64,000 bases of DNA. Origin: an uncultured Clostridia bacterium (GTDB lineage Bacteria; Bacillota; Clostridia; Christensenellales; CAG-314). The position numbers were made by a program, and so were the translations under genes. The stretch is from contig CANQYT010000002.1 in assembly GCA_947628135.1 (NCBI GenBank), positions 86,572 to 150,571 on the forward strand, read 5' to 3'. The notes below the pieces were generated by a model, which saw only the letters and a program-made list of their open reading frames with translations, was not told the DNA's origin and ran no database searches. Of the stretch, positions 52,325-61,172 are shown in pieces. Every line of letters begins with the position of its first letter. Position 1 is the stretch's first letter.

Positions 52325-53032
52325 ATGAAACGAAACGACAAAATACAGCAAATATTCGATGACTACGCGCAAAATTTGCCCGATCGCAGCGATCTGGCAG
52401 ACCGCGCGCGCAGTGTTATGTTGCAAAACGCGCAAGCGCAGCAGGATCGCGCAATGCCCTCCGCCAAACCGTCAAACAAACGCCGCGGCTGGATATGGGC
52501 GGTGTGCAGTGTGTGCGTCGTGCTTGCGGTGTGTTTGGCGCTGTTCCCCGTAATACTCAACGGCAACTTTTACGACGGCAACGAATTGCAATATTATACG
52601 TCCCGACAAATCAGCGGCAAAGCGCTCAGCGCAAGCCAAACGGCGCAGTATTTGCCCGTAGAGCGGTTGGGCGGCAACGGTTGGACGGTCGTATACGACA
52701 AATATTACGGCTACTTTGCCGACGACGGCGACTTGCGCTACATCGTTGCCGACTTGGGCGTGCGCGCGGAGGAGGGCGGTTTTGTGGAAATGACGCTCAT
52801 CGCCGAAAAGAACGGTTATCTGTGCCGCAGTTTTGCCGAAAATTACAACTCGACAATTCGCAACGGCATTGTGTCCTCTTACACCCGCACCGACGACAGG
52901 CGCAAGGGCGAATACTTGACGTCGGCATTTTTCAGACTGGACGACTACCATTACTACGTCAGCGCAATGACGGGCGCGGACAGCAGTCTTGCCGAACAAT
53001 TTATAGAGCAATTGACGAAAAATTTGAAATGA
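52325..53032 (+). CDS. Putative anti-sigma factor-like membrane protein
   Basis: A 235-residue protein starting 5 bp after the sigma gene, with a GGGGAG ribosome site inside the sigma 3' end. It has an N-terminal cytosolic region of about 55 residues, one transmembrane helix (about 56-77) and a 155-residue extracellular domain. The layout is typical of membrane anti-sigma factors, but I do not recognise a zinc-finger or RsgI-type motif, so the role rests on position and topology. Confidence 0.6.
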   Translation: MKRNDKIQQIFDDYAQNLPDRSDLADRARSVMLQNAQAQQDRAMPSAKPSNKRRGWIWAVCSVCVVLAVCLALFPVILNGNFYDGNELQYYTSRQISGKALSASQTAQYLPVERLGGNGWTVVYDKYYGYFADDGDLRYIVADLGVRAEEGGFVEMTLIAEKNGYLCRSFAENYNSTIRNGIVSSYTRTDDRRKGEYLTSAFFRLDDYHYYVSAMTGADSSLAEQFIEQLTKNLK

Positions 53033-53106
53033 TTGGGACAAAACGCTTGTTTTCGAGGTTGTATAAGTAAACAAGGCGGGCAACATTTGCCTGCAAAGGA
53101 GCGTTT

Positions 53107-54618
53107 ATGAAAAAGATTCTTACGGTTATCGTTTGTGTATTGTGCGCGGTGATACTTGCGTCCTGCTCGGCAAATGGTCCTATGGGCGATTATGGCGATC
53201 TGAACATTCCGAACGCGTCCGATTGGTTCGGCGAAAATTACCAATACGGCGACGTGGTGGAAAACGACTTTGTCGACGCGTCAGCGCAACCCGACAGTTA
53301 TTTTTCGATGGACCGCAACACAGCCAACTATTCTATGATGCGCCGACAACTCAATGAGGGTATGACGATCGCTCCCGCATCGGTGCGCTTGGAAGAATAC
53401 GTAAATTACTTCAATTACGATTACGCGCGCCCCACGGGCGACGACGCGCTTGCGATAAGCGGTTGCGTCACCGATTGTCCTTGGAACAGCGCGCACAAAC
53501 TGTTGCAAATAGGCGTTGCCGCCGAGCAAATCGATATGTCCGCGCGCAAACCCAACAATATAGTGTTTCTCATCGACACAAGCGGGTCGATGTATTCCTC
53601 CGACAGATTGCCGCTTATTCAGCAGTCGCTGGTTATGATGTTGGACAGTCTCAGCGACGACGACGTCGTTTCGGTCGTAACGTATGCGGCGGACGCAGGC
53701 GTGCGGTTGGAAGGCGCGCGCGTCAAGACCGACAAAGTTACCGTTGCGCACGTAATAGAGGATCTTATGGCGGGCGGTTCTACCAACGGCGAAGGTGGCA
53801 TAAACGTTGCGTACTCCGTCGCGGAAAAATACTTTGTGGAAGGCGGCACAAACCGCGTAATTCTTGCCACCGACGGCGATTTCAACGTGGGCGCTTCAAC
53901 CCAATCGGCGTTGAAAACTCTGATAAAGTCGCACGCAAACAACGCTTCCAAACCCATCACGCTGTCCGTTTTGGGCGTGGGAATGTTCAACACCAACGAC
54001 AAAACTATGGAAACGCTTGCCAACAACGGCAACGGCAACCATTTTTATCTGGACGACATCAATGAGGCGCGCAAGGTGCTCACTCAGGAGTTCGGCGGCA
54101 CAATGCACGTAGTTGCCAAGGACGTAAAAGCGGGCGTAACTTTCAATCCCGACGTGGTAAGCAGTTACCGCCTGCTGGGATACGACACCAAATTGCTCAG
54201 TAAAGACGAATTTAACGACGAGCAAACGGACGCCGGCGAAATCGGTTCGGGTCACACCGTGACCGCGCTGTACGAAGTGGAGTTGCACAGCGACGCTCTC
54301 ACAGCGGAAACGGCGCAAATAGCCGAAGTGGAAGTGCGTTACAAAACGCCCGACGAAGCCGCAACCGGCAAATCGGTTACAAAATCGTTTACGGTAGCCG
54401 ATATTGCGGCGCAACCCTCCGCACAGACGGTGTTTATCGGTTGCGTGGCGGAATTTGCACTTGTTCTGCGCCAATCCGACAAGGCTCTGCAAGCCGACAT
54501 AGAGCAGGTTTTGGCTCGGTTGGATTCCATCTCCGATTACGTTCAAGCCGATCCGTTCCGCGCGGAATTTGCCGAGTTGGCGCAAACCTTGGCAACGCAG
54601 TCTGCAAAGGGAAAATAA
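53107..54618 (+). CDS. vWA-domain lipoprotein (YfbK family)
   Basis: A 503-residue lipoprotein (LASC lipobox). It follows the YfbK plan: an N-terminal region with YFSMDRNTANYSMMRRQLNEG, a von Willebrand factor A domain with the MIDAS motif DTSGSM at residues 157-162 and LATDGDFNVG, and a C-terminal domain with ALYEVEL and a late hydrophobic helix. It probably binds a protein partner through metal on the outer face of the membrane. Third gene of the ECF operon; strong AAGGAG ribosome site. Confidence 0.88.
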   Translation: MKKILTVIVCVLCAVILASCSANGPMGDYGDLNIPNASDWFGENYQYGDVVENDFVDASAQPDSYFSMDRNTANYSMMRRQLNEGMTIAPASVRLEEYVNYFNYDYARPTGDDALAISGCVTDCPWNSAHKLLQIGVAAEQIDMSARKPNNIVFLIDTSGSMYSSDRLPLIQQSLVMMLDSLSDDDVVSVVTYAADAGVRLEGARVKTDKVTVAHVIEDLMAGGSTNGEGGINVAYSVAEKYFVEGGTNRVILATDGDFNVGASTQSALKTLIKSHANNASKPITLSVLGVGMFNTNDKTMETLANNGNGNHFYLDDINEARKVLTQEFGGTMHVVAKDVKAGVTFNPDVVSSYRLLGYDTKLLSKDEFNDEQTDAGEIGSGHTVTALYEVELHSDALTAETAQIAEVEVRYKTPDEAATGKSVTKSFTVADIAAQPSAQTVFIGCVAEFALVLRQSDKALQADIEQVLARLDSISDYVQADPFRAEFAELAQTLATQSAKGK

Positions 54619-54621
54619 ACT

Positions 54622-55545
54622 ATGACAAATATGCGCTTTCGTCGCAACAATTTAAGCAAACTTATACTTGCCGCGGCAATGGTAACGGCGCTTGTCGCGG
54701 CGGTATTGGGCGCAATGCCCGCCTACGCCGATATGGGTCCGCACCCCAATACCACAATAACGTTTGACGGTGTGCCCCAAGGCGGCGTAATAGTAACATT
54801 GCTGTCGGCGGACAAGTACAGCGGACCTTGGCAGTGGTACGATCCATCCGACCCCGACAGCAAGGTGGATATGTCGCAATTTTCCGACGCGCAGTATGCC
54901 GAATACTGTTGGCAACTGTTTGCCAATTACGCCGACAAGGACGGCTACTACTTTTTGCAACGGTGGTGGACGTTGGAAAGCGACGGACAGATAGAATGGG
55001 GTTACCATCCGCCGGATAATTTCAAAATACTGATTTACTTTGTCGAAACGCAAACTTTTGCCGAAAGCGACGTGTGCAAGACCTACGCGCTCAACAGTTA
55101 CTTCGCCGTCGATTTGTCCGATTGGTCGCAGGCGGGCGGCGATCTGCCCGTAAAAGTGCGCATTTCGTACGACTACTTCGGCGAAATTGTCGGGCTTTTG
55201 GTGCGCCTTGCGGCAACGGTCGTCATCGAGTTGCTGTTGGCGTTGGCGTTTCGTTTCAAAAGTCGCAAATCGCTTGTGACAATAACCGTAACAAACGTCG
55301 TAACGCAACTGTTGCTCAACGTCGGTCTGAATCTGATAGATTATTTTCAGGGCATATTGTTGGTACTGTTTTTATACTTGCCGCTGGAATTGCTCGTTTT
55401 CCTCGCGGAAGCGGTAACGTACAGTATCGTCCTGCGCAAGGAGGGTGTGCCCGCGTGGAAATGCTTTGTGTACTCGCTTGCTGCAAACCTTGTATCTTTT
55501 GCGGCAGGCTTCGGGCTTGCGCTGTTGCTGCCGTGGGCATTTTGA
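54622..55545 (+). CDS. Exported membrane protein of the ECF operon
   Basis: A 307-residue protein with a signal peptide (cleavage probable after AYA), an extracellular domain of about 150 residues rich in W, Y and D, and four C-terminal transmembrane helices from about residue 190. The sequence MGPHPNTTITFDG after the signal is reminiscent of small clostridial exported proteins, but I recognise no named family. It starts 3 bp after the vWA gene and is the last gene of the operon. Confidence 0.7.
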   Translation: MTNMRFRRNNLSKLILAAAMVTALVAAVLGAMPAYADMGPHPNTTITFDGVPQGGVIVTLLSADKYSGPWQWYDPSDPDSKVDMSQFSDAQYAEYCWQLFANYADKDGYYFLQRWWTLESDGQIEWGYHPPDNFKILIYFVETQTFAESDVCKTYALNSYFAVDLSDWSQAGGDLPVKVRISYDYFGEIVGLLVRLAATVVIELLLALAFRFKSRKSLVTITVTNVVTQLLLNVGLNLIDYFQGILLVLFLYLPLELLVFLAEAVTYSIVLRKEGVPAWKCFVYSLAANLVSFAAGFGLALLLPWAF

Positions 55546-55665
55546 GCCCGCCGCCCGCAACCGTGCGCGGGGTTGGTAGAAATCAACTTACGCCAACGGC
55601 AAACGGTAAAGGCGGCGCGTTTTGCATTGCGGCGACGAAATTGCGGGATTTTTTGTTTCAAGCGA

Positions 55666-55694
55666 TTGACACTCTGCCGCGGCGGTGCTACAAT
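55666..55694 (+). promoter_or_regulatory. Promoter of the thiT riboswitch transcript
   Basis: TTGACA (55666-55671), 17-bp spacer, TACAAT (55689-55694), placing the start just before the TPP aptamer. Confidence 0.75.
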
Positions 55695-55699
55695 AAATT

Positions 55700-55780
55700 T
55701 CGCTGGGGGTGCTGAGAAATCGGCTGAGAGAGTCCCTTTGAACTTGGTTCAAGTTAGTACTTGCGAAAGGAAGCGTGCGT
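55700..55780 (+). ncRNA. TPP riboswitch (THI element)
   Basis: The conserved THI-box blocks are present in order: GGGGGTGC, CTGAGA (twice in GGCTGAGAGAG), CCCTTTGAAC, TTAGTAC and GCGAAAGGAAGCG. It is followed by an expression-platform terminator and the thiT gene, exactly the expected context. Thiamine pyrophosphate binding would shut off the transporter. Confidence 0.9.
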
Positions 55781-55812
55781 TTTGTCCCGTATGGGGTAAG
55801 TTTTCTTTGCAG

Positions 55813-55841
55813 GTCTGCGTGAATTCACGGAGACTTTTTTT
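55813..55841 (+). terminator. Riboswitch expression-platform terminator
   Basis: A nearly perfect palindrome (55813-55834) around GAATTC followed by seven T, between the TPP aptamer and the thiT ribosome site. Confidence 0.8.
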
Positions 55842-55871
55842 CTTGGCAAATACACATAAAAGGAGAAAAAT

Positions 55872-57014
55872 ATGTTACAACAACTGTTTGCGAAGTGGCT
55901 TCCTATCGCTGACGACCCGGAGGAAGTATATTTGTCCGTCAATGCGGACGCGCTGTTCGACTTGCTGGCGACCATTGCACTGTACGTAACAATCGCCGTC
56001 GCGCTTTGTCTCGTCTTGTACGCCGTGGCGGTGCGCAATAAGGACGAAGCGTATCTTGCTCGTTCACGTAGACTTATCGCCGGCGTTACCGTGGGATATG
56101 CCGTCGGAGTTATCGCTGTATTGGGCAGTTTCAAACTTATCATCACGATACTCAACGAGGACATAACTACCGGGTTTTGGCTTGTAGTCGGTTTGTTCGC
56201 ACTTCTGATAGTGGGAGTTACGGTTACGCTTACACTTTCCAAATGCAAAGTCAAAGGCGCAAAATGGGCGGGACTTGCCTTTGCTTTGGCGTTTGTCGTA
56301 TATTGTATTGTGATTGCGGCGGTGATACCTGCCAAGAAGGACAAATACGAACCGTTGGACGGCAATTGGCAAATGCCCCTTGTCACGGTGGTGCTGACCG
56401 TCGCTATCGCGGCGCTGGCGGTATTGGGCGGCGACAAGGAAGATTCGGGTTACGACTCGCGCGCGCTCACTTACGGAGCGATCTGCGTTGCGACGGCGTT
56501 TGCGCTCAGTTACGTCAAATTTTTCAGTTTGCCGCAGGGTGGCAGCGTAACGTTTGCGAGTATGTTCCCGATAATTTTGTACAGTTATATGTTCGGTACG
56601 CGCAAGGGACTTGTCGTGGGCGTCGTATACGGTATGTTGCAGTTCATTCAATCGCCGCAATTCTATCAGCCCGTACAGGTGCTTTTGGACTATCCTATCG
56701 CGTTCGGCGCGTTGGGCGTTGCGGGTGTCGCTCGCAAGATACCTTTCGTCAAGGGCAAACCGCTTGCGGAATTTGCCGTCGGCACGCTCATTGCGGGCAT
56801 ACTCAGATATTTCTCGCACGTGATCTCCGGCTACTATGTGTTCAGCAGTTGGGCTATGGACGGTTACTCCGCCGTGGGTTGGGCGTTTGCGTACAACGCT
56901 TTCGTGTTTGCGGATATAGCCATCGTCCTCGCAGTGGGACTTGCCGCTTTGTCCACCAAGGCGATGCGCCGCGCCATTGCGCAGGTACGTTTGCCGCAGC
57001 AATCGGAGGAGTAA
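55872..57014 (+). CDS. thiT: Thiamine ECF transporter S component ThiT with long N-terminal membrane extension
   Basis: A 380-residue membrane protein. Residues about 205-370 match ThiT: LPQGGSVTFASMFPI, GTRKGLVVGVVYGMLQFIQSPQFYQPVQVLLDYPIAFGALG and the HVISGYYVF segment that bind thiamine. Ordinary ThiT is about 190 residues; here roughly 200 additional N-terminal residues add about five transmembrane helices. Control by a TPP riboswitch confirms the substrate. The AAGGAG ribosome site precedes the chosen ATG and the frame is continuous, so the extension is translated with the transporter. The ECF energising module is not in the window. Confidence 0.87.
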   Translation: MLQQLFAKWLPIADDPEEVYLSVNADALFDLLATIALYVTIAVALCLVLYAVAVRNKDEAYLARSRRLIAGVTVGYAVGVIAVLGSFKLIITILNEDITTGFWLVVGLFALLIVGVTVTLTLSKCKVKGAKWAGLAFALAFVVYCIVIAAVIPAKKDKYEPLDGNWQMPLVTVVLTVAIAALAVLGGDKEDSGYDSRALTYGAICVATAFALSYVKFFSLPQGGSVTFASMFPIILYSYMFGTRKGLVVGVVYGMLQFIQSPQFYQPVQVLLDYPIAFGALGVAGVARKIPFVKGKPLAEFAVGTLIAGILRYFSHVISGYYVFSSWAMDGYSAVGWAFAYNAFVFADIAIVLAVGLAALSTKAMRRAIAQVRLPQQSEE

Positions 57015-57114
57015 GCGCCTTTGCGTAAAAAATTGCGCTCTCGTGTTCGCAATTGAAGTTATGATAGGCATAAAATAACACAATCCTGTTATTTGTCCGA
57101 TAAATATCGTCAAA

Positions 57115-57151
57115 AACAATTGTCCTCTTGACAAAAGGGGACAATTGTTTC
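57115..57151 (+). terminator. Hairpin after thiT
   Basis: An 11-bp perfect stem (57115-57125 with 57139-57149) followed by TTTCA. The preceding 100 bp contain no gene. Confidence 0.65.
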
Positions 57152-57293
57152 ATATTTTTCGGAAATTTTGCAACTTTTTTCAAAAACTATCTATACAAAA
57201 CTTTTTCGATGTGATATACTTAGTTAAAGAATTTATACGCCGAAGTTTGCGCACGGGGAAGTGCGCCGTCAGGTAAAACAAGGTAGGTAGAGT

Positions 57294-58805
57294 ATGGAGA
57301 AAATTGCATTGATCGATCTCGGTTCAAACACGGCTCGTCTTGTGATTTACGACGTGTTGGACAACAATTATTTCATCGTGTGCGAAGAGCGCCGCGAGCC
57401 CGTTCGTCTCGGAGAGACGGAAGCGGACGGCAGTCTCAAACAGACGCGGATAATGCAAGCCATCGCCACACTCAAAATGTTCAAAGAGATATGCGCCATC
57501 AAGAAGGTGGACCGTATCCTTGCCGTTGCTACTGCGGCGGTGAGGCGCGCAAGCAATCAAAAAACCTTTTTGAGCGACGTCTACAACGCCACGGGCATAC
57601 GCATCACCACGGTGTCGGAGGAGGAAGAGGCAAACTACGTGTATCAGGGCGTAGTCAACTCTATGGACATTCCGCGCGGGTTGATTATGGAAATAGGCGG
57701 CGGAAGCACCAAATTGGTGTACTACAACCGCCGTACGATACTGCACACAAAGATATTCGAATTCGGTGCGGTGACGCTGTACAACAAATTCGTCGCGGAG
57801 GGCAAATCTCCGGAACAGATATCCGACGAAATGGTCGCTTACGTCAAGGAACAGATGGAGGACGTGGAGTGGTTTTCCGAGTTAGACCCCGACACGCAAC
57901 TCATCGGTGTGGGCGGCAGTTGCCGCAACCTTGCGCGTATCATTCGCAAAGTGAAGAAGTATCCCCTCGATATGGTCCACAATTACGTTATGGACGTTGC
58001 GGACTTCAATTACGTATACAATATGATACGCACGTTGGATCTGGACAAAAAACGTCGTATAAAGGGTTTGAGTTCCGCCCGCGCCGACGTATTTCCTTCC
58101 GCGCTTGCCGTTATCAAGGCGATAGTGGATCACCTCGGTTTCGAAAAGATAGTCACAAGCGGCTCGGGGTTGCGCGAGGGCGTAATGTTCAACTACATAG
58201 TTCCGCAAACTCTGGAAAAGCCCATTTCCGATTCGCTCGGGTACAGTATGCAATGTTTTGCCCGCCATATGGGCGTAAACGTGTCGCACGCCGAGCAGGT
58301 GTTCAATCTGTGCGTGCAACTGTTCAAGCAACTGAGAGTACTGCACAAGTTCCCGCGCGCTTATGTCAGGGTGTTGCGCGTGTGCGCAATGCTGCACGAC
58401 ACAGGTAAGTCGTTCAAGTTCTACAACAGCGCCAAACACACGAGTTATATGATACTCAACAGCAATTTGTGGGGCGTTTCTCACAAAGATATCGTTATGG
58501 CGGCGATGGTCACGGACGTGTACAACAGGGAGGAGTTCAACACTTCCGATTGGGTAAAGTACAATTGTCTGCTCACCGAGGAGGACGTGGAGGCGGTGCG
58601 CAAACTCGCCGTTATCCTGCGCCTTGCGGTCGCGCTTGATTTCGGTATGCGCAACGCCGTAACCGAAGTTACCTGCGATGTGTTGGGGGACAGCGTGATT
58701 ATGAAAACGGAACTCAACGGCGATGCCGGTCTGGAAATAAACGCCGCCAACAATATGGCGATGGATTTCAAAAAGATTTTCAAAAAGAATTTGGAAATAT
58801 TGTAA
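57294..58805 (+). CDS. ppx: Ppx/GppA exopolyphosphatase with C-terminal HD-like domain
   Basis: A 503-residue protein. The ASKHA phosphatase part has IDLGSNTARLVIYD, the EEEEANYVYQG motif, EIGGGSTKLVY and GVGGSCRNLARI. The C-terminal half contains an HD-type region (HDTGKS). It degrades polyphosphate or (p)ppGpp-type substrates. Monocistronic with its own terminator. Confidence 0.92.
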   Translation: MEKIALIDLGSNTARLVIYDVLDNNYFIVCEERREPVRLGETEADGSLKQTRIMQAIATLKMFKEICAIKKVDRILAVATAAVRRASNQKTFLSDVYNATGIRITTVSEEEEANYVYQGVVNSMDIPRGLIMEIGGGSTKLVYYNRRTILHTKIFEFGAVTLYNKFVAEGKSPEQISDEMVAYVKEQMEDVEWFSELDPDTQLIGVGGSCRNLARIIRKVKKYPLDMVHNYVMDVADFNYVYNMIRTLDLDKKRRIKGLSSARADVFPSALAVIKAIVDHLGFEKIVTSGSGLREGVMFNYIVPQTLEKPISDSLGYSMQCFARHMGVNVSHAEQVFNLCVQLFKQLRVLHKFPRAYVRVLRVCAMLHDTGKSFKFYNSAKHTSYMILNSNLWGVSHKDIVMAAMVTDVYNREEFNTSDWVKYNCLLTEEDVEAVRKLAVILRLAVALDFGMRNAVTEVTCDVLGDSVIMKTELNGDAGLEINAANNMAMDFKKIFKKNLEIL

Positions 58806-58821
58806 GATAACTTTACGTCGC

Positions 58822-58852
58822 AAACGGCTTTCTGCGGAAAGCCGTTTTTTTT
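58822..58852 (+). terminator. Intrinsic terminator after ppx
   Basis: A perfect 11-bp stem (58822-58832 with 58837-58847) with a 4-nt loop and a T run. Confidence 0.9.
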
Positions 58853-59059
58853 GTTGCGAACGACCCGCGCGCAAGCGGAATTGCTCGGACAGTCCCGTCG
58901 GGCGGTACGTTTTGTAAATACGTAAAGCGTTTCCGAATCGCCGAACAACGGCAAAAGTTCAGTCGGATACATTCGCACAACCGAAAGGGCGTATTTTGTG
59001 CGGCGCAATTGCGGCTGCATTTCGGCGGTTACCGCTTTGCTGTCGTAAACGCGCCCTTG
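58853..59059. other. Gap with no gene seen
   Basis: No frame with a ribosome site. It ends in a good terminator (59060), so a small RNA is possible, but no clear promoter is visible. Confidence 0.3.
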
Positions 59060-59090
59060 CGGCGGTAAAATTCTTTGCCGCCGTTTTTTT
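59060..59090 (+). terminator. Orphan intrinsic terminator
   Basis: A 10-bp stem (59060-59069 with 59074-59083, one G-T pair) and seven T. It is 240 bp after the ppx stop, beyond the ppx terminator. Confidence 0.75.
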
Positions 59091-59172
59091 CGTTGCGCGG
59101 CGTGCGGCAGCGCGTATATTTCGCCGCGCTATGCTCATACTACGGTTACAACTAACAAGGAGGAAAGGCACA

Positions 59173-59457
59173 TTGAAAAAGACTTTCAACGTTTTTTCGG
59201 TTATCGCGCTTATACTGACTATCGTCGGTGCGCTTAACTGGCTTGCGATCGGTATTTTCGGCTTCAACGTAGTAAGTTGGATTACCTTCGGCGTGACTTG
59301 GCTTGAAAGACTCTTGTATATCTTGGTCGGCATAGCGGGCATTTATATGATAGTGTGGCTGTGCGTCTCCCGTTTCCGTATGGTGGAAGACTCCGATTAC
59401 AGAAATTACAAGTACGGCGAACCTCGTCGCAACACGACCGTAAGCAACAACGATTAG
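59173..59457 (+). CDS. DUF378 small membrane protein
   Basis: A 94-residue protein with two to three membrane helices. The GALNWLAIGIFGFNVVSWI and LLYILVGIAGIYMI segments match DUF378 (COG2155). It starts at TTG (59173) behind a strong AAGGAGGAAAGG ribosome site; upstream frames lack one. Function unknown. A terminator follows. Confidence 0.85.
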   Translation: MKKTFNVFSVIALILTIVGALNWLAIGIFGFNVVSWITFGVTWLERLLYILVGIAGIYMIVWLCVSRFRMVEDSDYRNYKYGEPRRNTTVSNND

Positions 59458-59488
59458 TTGTGCGTGACGGAGAAGTCTCCGTCGGCAG

Positions 59489-59531
59489 CCGCCTTCAAAC
59501 CGCACGTGAGTTTGAAGGCGGTTGTTTTTTT
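59489..59531 (+). terminator. Intrinsic terminator after the DUF378 gene
   Basis: A 12-bp perfect stem (59489-59500 with 59510-59521) and a T run to 59531. Confidence 0.88.
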
Positions 59532-59688
59532 ATGCCAATCCGCCGGGGTAGAACAGCGCAAGGTCCAACGGAGCGTTTTGCCCGGGGAAAAACTCTCCGT
59601 CCCAAAAGAGATTTCCGTTTCGCCCCACAAGCGCGTCCATCCACTGTACGTCCGCCGTGGGGGCAAAAGCCGAAACAGGCGTAAACAT
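59530..59688 (-). CDS. Possible 52-residue small protein downstream of the ferritin-like gene
   Basis: A reverse-strand frame of 52 codons starts 5 bp after the ferritin-like stop codon. Its ATG is preceded by GGGGAGG inside the end of the upstream gene at good spacing, suggesting translational coupling. The product is rich in aromatic residues, G and P (for example LFWDGEFFPG), with no membrane helix. I do not recognise a family; the organisation is somewhat like small coat-protein genes next to ferritin- or catalase-like cot genes, but that is a guess. The convergent terminator immediately follows. Confidence 0.5.
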   Translation of the reverse strand: MFTPVSAFAPTADVQWMDALVGRNGNLFWDGEFFPGQNAPLDLALFYPGGLA

Positions 59689-59693
59689 ACCTT

Positions 59694-60935
59694 TTACCTC
59701 CCCACGCTCGTGTTGTCGTGTTTGCGGTCGCGCAGTTCTTCTATGGGGTGTTCCGCCGTTTCGAAGCGGTAGTCTTTGCGATTGTCGGCGATATATTTGC
59801 TTATTACGTTGTGGCTTGCCACTTCGCCGTCCTTTACGTTTACTTGGTGTTGGTAGTCGAAGAATCTCGCGTCGGCGGGCAGTTGGTCCACTTCCGCGTA
59901 GTCCTCGCCCCGCGCCGTGATGTTGACCGTCGCCCCGAGTACGCCGCGCACGTATTCGATGTTGGAGTGGAAAGAGAGCAATTCGGGAAATTCCCCCTTG
60001 GGAATGACCTGCTGCCAGGTCTTGTTTTCGTATTTTTGCAGCAGTTCCGCCGCTTTGTGCAGATGCGCAAGTTCATCGTTGAAGTGCTGTTCCCAAATTT
60101 GCTTGATGTTTTCGTCCGTTTCGTCGTTGAGCAGAGAGTAGTAGAGGTAACACTCGGTGTACTCGTGCATAAGCAATTCTTCGCACCAACTGCAAGTGGT
60201 GTCTTTCAGTCCGCCGTAGAGAGAAACGTGCTGTTCCTCTATCATACCTATCTCCGTGTACAACTCGCGCCCCATTTTGTTTTGGTAAAACGCAGCTTGA
60301 TTCATATAGTAATTCATCGTCTGCTGTTCGGCGGCGGTTAGTATGTTTATGTCCAACTTGGTCAGGGAGTTGGCTTGTTTGAAATTGACGTAACGCTTTA
60401 TGTCGTCGGCGGGGAAACGGTGTTCGGATATGGTGGGACGTCCCGGCATCAGTTCGGTGTAGCCGCCGACAAGTTTTTCGGCGTAAATGCCCTTGTCCAT
60501 CTCCAACAGATCGGCGTATCTGTACAGGTGGTCGAAGTCCTCCAACAGAGCAAAGTCCATCGCCTGCTTGACGTACTTGTTGCTTTCGCGTTCGGCAAAT
60601 ATTGCGGTGAGGTCCACGGCAAGTTGCTCGTAGGCGATGGTGTGTTCCAATATGCCCTCGCCGATGGGTTTCAGCGCGGCAATTCTCTTTTGCTGTTGCT
60701 GTTCTTTGCGGCGTGCGATTGCCAACTCGCGCCGCAGATCGTTGTCGGGGCAGTGGCGGTGGAAGTGGTGGCTGAACCCGACCGCTTCGTACTCCGCGCC
60801 GTTGGCAAGTATCACGCGCACTTTGGTGTAGGGGTCTACGTCGAATTTGTTGTAGGGCTTGGGCGAAAGTTCTTTCCAACTGTAAAATTCCTCATTGGAA
60901 ACGATGGGTTTTTCGTTGAATGGATTGATACTCAT
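59694..60935 (-). CDS. Ferritin-like (diiron-type) protein
   Basis: A 413-residue soluble protein with a central four-helix segment carrying candidate diiron ligands: EHTIAYEQ, LEDFDHLYRYAD, EEQHVSLYGG, HEYTECYLYYSL and HFNDELAHLHKA. Flanking N- and C-terminal domains are not recognised. Such proteins are annotated ferritin-like in anaerobes and may detoxify peroxide or store iron. The ATG at 60935 has an AGGAG site; a longer frame upstream has none. Two 17-bp palindromes upstream suggest tight regulation. Confidence 0.75.
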   Translation of the reverse strand: MSINPFNEKPIVSNEEFYSWKELSPKPYNKFDVDPYTKVRVILANGAEYEAVGFSHHFHRHCPDNDLRRELAIARRKEQQQQKRIAALKPIGEGILEHTIAYEQLAVDLTAIFAERESNKYVKQAMDFALLEDFDHLYRYADLLEMDKGIYAEKLVGGYTELMPGRPTISEHRFPADDIKRYVNFKQANSLTKLDINILTAAEQQTMNYYMNQAAFYQNKMGRELYTEIGMIEEQHVSLYGGLKDTTCSWCEELLMHEYTECYLYYSLLNDETDENIKQIWEQHFNDELAHLHKAAELLQKYENKTWQQVIPKGEFPELLSFHSNIEYVRGVLGATVNITARGEDYAEVDQLPADARFFDYQHQVNVKDGEVASHNVISKYIADNRKDYRFETAEHPIEELRDRKHDNTSVGR

Positions 60936-61010
60936 AGATTTGCGCTCCTGTCGGTTTTTTCTACCATTGTTTCCAATCGCGGCGCGGAATATACTTTTGC
61001 GCGCGATGTT

Positions 61011-61052
61011 ATTATTTGTGAAATAGTCCCCGCGTACTATTTGTAAAATAGT
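61011..61052 (-). promoter_or_regulatory. Twin palindromic operator upstream of the ferritin-like gene
   Basis: ACTATTT-GTA-AAATAGT (61036-61052) is a perfect palindrome; ATTATTT-GTG-AAATAGT (61011-61027) differs at one position. Their centres are 25 bp apart. They lie 76-117 bp upstream of the ATG and are probably recognised by a dimeric repressor; the regulator is unknown. Confidence 0.6.
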
Positions 61053-61172
61053 TGGGCAATAGAAGATTTTTATTGTCGGGTTTTCATTTTTGGCGGTGAT
61101 TTTGCGCCGCCTCGGCACATAAAATAACCTTGTGGAAAGGGCTTGTCCGTTTCATACGATTTGTGAAACAGG

